Source of the DNA: Prevotellaceae bacterium UBA1786
Lineage (GTDB): Bacteria; Bacteroidota; Bacteroidia; Bacteroidales; Bacteroidaceae
DNA: 16,578 nucleotides
Assembly (NCBI GenBank): GCA_002314525.1
Contig: DCGE01000008.1
Location: 229 to 16,806, forward strand
Direction: 5' to 3'
The notes beneath the pieces are model-generated. The model did no database searches, was not told where the DNA came from, and saw nothing but the letters and a program-made list of their open reading frames with translations. Each line of letters begins with the position of its first letter. Within the stretch, counting starts at the first letter, position 1. Of this stretch, positions 15,187 to 16,578 are shown in pieces. Position numbers and translations under genes: made by a program.

Positions 15187-15966
15187 TCAGTATGAGACAC
15201 TGCAATCAAAACCATTCGACCTTACAGCCTCGGCAATTGAATCAAGCTGTTCATGCGTAGCCTTCTTGAGAGTGTCAACCGGTGTTTCCCTGTCAATGGT
15301 GTAAATCATCACCTGACGAGGTGCAATCTTCTTAAGTGCCTCAATCCAAGGACCGACAAATTCATCAGAGACATTTGAAATGTCCTTACCATCCAATTCG
15401 CCCTGAAGAAACATTGTCTGAATAATACAGTTGCCTTTGAAACGCGACATCTGCTTCACATAGATATCAGTATCATAATAGACATCTACCGGTCTGTCTA
15501 TCAACCTGATAAAACTGATATTGACAGTATCCAATTTCAGGATGTTATTGTCAACCCTCATCAATGCATTGAAGACATCTGCATTGAAAATCCTCGTTGA
15601 ATTGGTCAGCACACTGATCTTAGCCTTCGGAAAATATTTATCGCGCAAGGAGATGACATCATCAACCACTCCGGAGAATTCGGGATGAAGAGTAGGTTCT
15701 CCGTTGCCCGAGAAAGTGATCACATCAGGCGTAGGACCGTTTGAACGCATGTCGATAAGACGTTCCTCAAGCTTCTCAAAGACTTCCTGACGCGAAGGGA
15801 ACTTGGAATGTGGAATCCTCTCCTTGTTCAATCCGCATTCACAGTAAACACAGTCGAATGTACATATCTTGCCGTCTGCCGGCAATAAGTTGATACCTAA
15901 CGAAACACCAAGCCGGCGGCTGTGAATCGGACCGAAGACCGGTGATGGATGAAGTATTGTTGACAT
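15187..15966 (-). CDS. Radical SAM protein (COG0731-like)
   Basis: A 259-residue radical SAM enzyme. The [4Fe-4S] motif is CX3CX2C at Cys35, Cys39 and Cys42 (CTFDCVYCECG), preceded by FGPIHSRRLGVSLGINLLP and followed by the GNGEPT motif at 87-92 (ITFSGNGEPTLHPEF) and SVLTNST, all typical of the COG0731-type family related to the wybutosine enzyme TYW1. The substrate in bacteria is unknown to me. There is no extra Cys-rich C-terminal domain and no TYW1-type flavodoxin domain, so a wybutosine role is unlikely. It is the first gene of the unit leading to prmC, recX and comF, with its own promoter element. Confidence 0.9.
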   Translation of the reverse strand: MSTILHPSPVFGPIHSRRLGVSLGINLLPADGKICTFDCVYCECGLNKERIPHSKFPSRQEVFEKLEERLIDMRSNGPTPDVITFSGNGEPTLHPEFSGVVDDVISLRDKYFPKAKISVLTNSTRIFNADVFNALMRVDNNILKLDTVNISFIRLIDRPVDVYYDTDIYVKQMSRFKGNCIIQTMFLQGELDGKDISNVSDEFVGPWIEALKKIAPRQVMIYTIDRETPVDTLKKATHEQLDSIAEAVRSNGFDCSVSY

Positions 15967-15994
15967 CGTATCCTTATTCTTTCAATTGATGATG

Positions 15995-16002
15995 CAAAGA
16001 TA
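15995..16002 (-). promoter_or_regulatory. -7 element for radical SAM-prmC-recX-comF
   Basis: The minus strand reads TATCTTTGCATCATCAA, matching TAnnTTTG, 29 bp before the ATG at 15966. The predicted leader is about 20 nt. The core is nearly identical to the second element at 16227-16234. No clear -33 box at the usual spacing. Confidence 0.65.
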
Positions 16003-16058
16003 AGAAATAAAATTTACAATCCACCTTCCAAATCCACAAAACATGCAAAGTACCAAAT

Positions 16059-16088
16059 AAAAAAGTAAGAGGTGCTTCACAGCACCTC
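16059..16088 (-). terminator. Minus-strand intrinsic terminator of the candidate small RNA
   Basis: Arms GAGGTGCT (16069-16076) and AGCACCTC (16081-16088) pair perfectly over 8 bp around the 4-nt loop TCAC. On the minus strand the hairpin is followed by TTACTTTTTTATT, a T-run starting 4 bases after the stem. On the plus strand no T-run follows, so it acts in the minus direction. Confidence 0.6.
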
Positions 16089-16220
16089 CACGCAATTAAT
16101 AACCTTCTTAAAATTAAAACCTAAATATTAACCTATTTACAATCTTACCTTATTTATTAACCTTATTGAAACTTCAATCTTTTACTTTATATTGTATAAT
16201 ACTTGTCTTGTTTTCTTTTG
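16059..16220 (-). ncRNA. Candidate small RNA between radical SAM gene and leuS
   Basis: On the minus strand a TAnnTTTG promoter element (16227-16234) and a hairpin with a T-rich tail (16059-16088) bracket about 160 nt that belong to neither neighbour, because both flanking genes are transcribed away from it. The stretch has no ATG on this strand and frequent stops, so it is not an ordinary coding gene. It carries five AGGT-containing repeats and a small inverted repeat at 16165-16178 (ATTGAA, 2 nt, TTCAAT). The start is estimated from the promoter position. I do not recognise a known RNA family, and 6S RNA is unlikely because there is no long self-complementarity. Confidence 0.4.
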
Positions 16221-16226
16221 ACGATG

Positions 16227-16234
16227 CAAAGTTA
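16227..16234 (-). promoter_or_regulatory. -7 element of the candidate small RNA
   Basis: The minus strand reads TAACTTTGCATCGTCAA, matching TAnnTTTG and sharing TTTGCATC and TCAA with the radical SAM promoter 232 bp away. A TTG lies about 23 bp upstream, near but not exactly at the -33 position. Confidence 0.5.
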
Positions 16235-16281
16235 GTGACTTTATAGAAAATGTGGAACAATTATCTTCTTCTTTTTTTGAA

Positions 16282-16387
16282 AAACACATGTTTTAATGAT
16301 ATATATCAATGTCAGTGCACGAACACACAGAAAAAAAGGGTATTTTCATGGATTTTGGACATAAAAACATATACAAACACATGTTTT
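16282..16387 (+). repeat. Two copies of a 13-bp direct repeat upstream of leuS
   Basis: AAACACATGTTTT occurs at 16282-16294 and again at 16375-16387, 93 bp apart start to start. Each copy centres on the palindrome ACATGT with A-rich and T-rich flanks, so each is itself an imperfect inverted repeat. Confidence 0.7.
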
Positions 16388-16481
16388 GGTCGCTGATGCA
16401 GAAAACTGCGCTATTTGCGGTAGAAATAGAAAACAATATAAATAATAAGGTGTAAGATGCGTCTATGTGGAAACTTTTTAG

Positions 16482-16489
16482 TAATTTTG
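16482..16489 (+). promoter_or_regulatory. -7 element for leuS
   Basis: TAATTTTGCACG matches TAnnTTTG, 27 bp before the leuS ATG. It is the left arm of a perfect inverted repeat, TAATTTT (16482-16488) and AAAATTA (16494-16500) around GCACG. No clear -33 box is visible. Confidence 0.6.
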
Positions 16490-16516
16490 CACGAAAATTA
16501 TTATTGAATAAAAAAG

Positions 16517-16578
16517 ATGAAATACAATTTCAAGGAAATCGAGCAGAAGTGGCAGCAGAGATGGGTTGAACAGAAAAC
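16517..16578 (+). CDS. leuS: Leucyl-tRNA synthetase, N-terminal fragment
   Basis: Only the first 20 codons are in the window, reading MKYNFKEIEQKWQQRWVEQK before the edge. This is the characteristic N-terminus of LeuRS (Y-x-F-x-x-I-E-x-K-W-Q-x-x-W). The enzyme charges tRNA-Leu with leucine in the cytoplasm. The ATG follows a TAnnTTTG element by 27 bp. The rest of the gene, including the HIGH and KMSKS motifs, lies outside. Confidence 0.88.
   Translation, partial: MKYNFKEIEQKWQQRWVEQK

Larger units (their letters stand above)
15967..16516. other. 550-bp intergenic region between the divergent radical SAM gene and leuS
   Basis: This AT-rich stretch has no convincing gene. In order it holds the radical SAM promoter (15995-16002, minus), a terminator-like hairpin (16059-16088, minus), five AGGT-type motifs on the minus strand (16102-16163), a second minus-strand promoter element (16227-16234), a weak 48-codon plus-strand reading frame (16250-16396), two copies of AAACACATGTTTT (16282-16294 and 16375-16387), and the leuS promoter with an inverted repeat (16482-16500). 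Confidence 0.7.

Noticed and set aside
16059..16220. 6S RNA identity for the candidate small RNA
   Set aside because: 6S RNA forms a long rod-like self-complementary structure; this AT-rich stretch shows only one short hairpin and the terminator.
1..16578. CRISPR arrays, insertion sequences or prophage
   Set aside because: No regular repeat-spacer pattern, transposase or phage gene is visible; gene content is housekeeping throughout.

Overview
The window (about 16.6 kb, moderately AT-rich) looks like chromosomal DNA of a Bacteroidales bacterium, most likely Prevotella or a close relative. The evidence is the conserved porG-uppS-bamA-skp-skp locus, the Bacteroidetes-specific families DUF6242, DUF6089/PorG and DUF3127, the near absence of Shine-Dalgarno sequences, and the Bacteroidetes -7 element TAnnTTTG in front of most transcription units. 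I see no IS elements, phage genes, tRNA/rRNA genes or CRISPR arrays. This is mostly a housekeeping region, and its unusual points lie in gene architecture and in one intergenic region.

Region 1 (1-7146, all minus strand) is an envelope-biogenesis operon read from right to left: a DUF6242 lipoprotein, PorG (type IX secretion), UppS (undecaprenyl-PP synthase), BamA (outer-membrane protein assembly), two Skp/OmpH-type chaperones and an Lrp/AsnC regulator. Several junctions overlap (GTGA between DUF6242 and porG, 11 bp between uppS and bamA). A perfect palindromic terminator sits at the left edge.

Region 2 (7225-10888) has two divergent units sharing the intergenic region 8803-8923. Leftward are a DUF3127 protein with an SSB-like acidic tail, then CoaC and CoaB, which are usually fused but are separate here with an ATGA stop/start overlap. 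Rightward are dnaN (beta clamp) and a DEDDh 3'-5' exonuclease, closed by a clear intrinsic terminator.

Region 3 (10928-11548, plus) is a single exported nitroreductase-family flavoprotein gene, convergent with the next operon and only 4 bp from it.

Region 4 (11553-16002, minus) reads right to left: a radical SAM protein, PrmC (release-factor methyltransferase), RecX and ComF form a tightly packed chain. DusB and a WbqC-family protein follow, with their own promoter-like element.

Region 5 (15967-16516) is a 550-bp non-coding stretch between the divergent radical SAM gene and leuS. It contains a promoter-like element and a terminator-like hairpin on the minus strand that match neither flanking gene. 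They bracket about 160 nt with no ATG, five AGGT-type repeats, and a promoter core nearly identical to that of the radical SAM gene. I propose an undescribed small RNA here. The leuS side carries a 13-bp direct repeat and an inverted repeat over the leuS -7 element. LeuS begins at 16517 and runs off the window.
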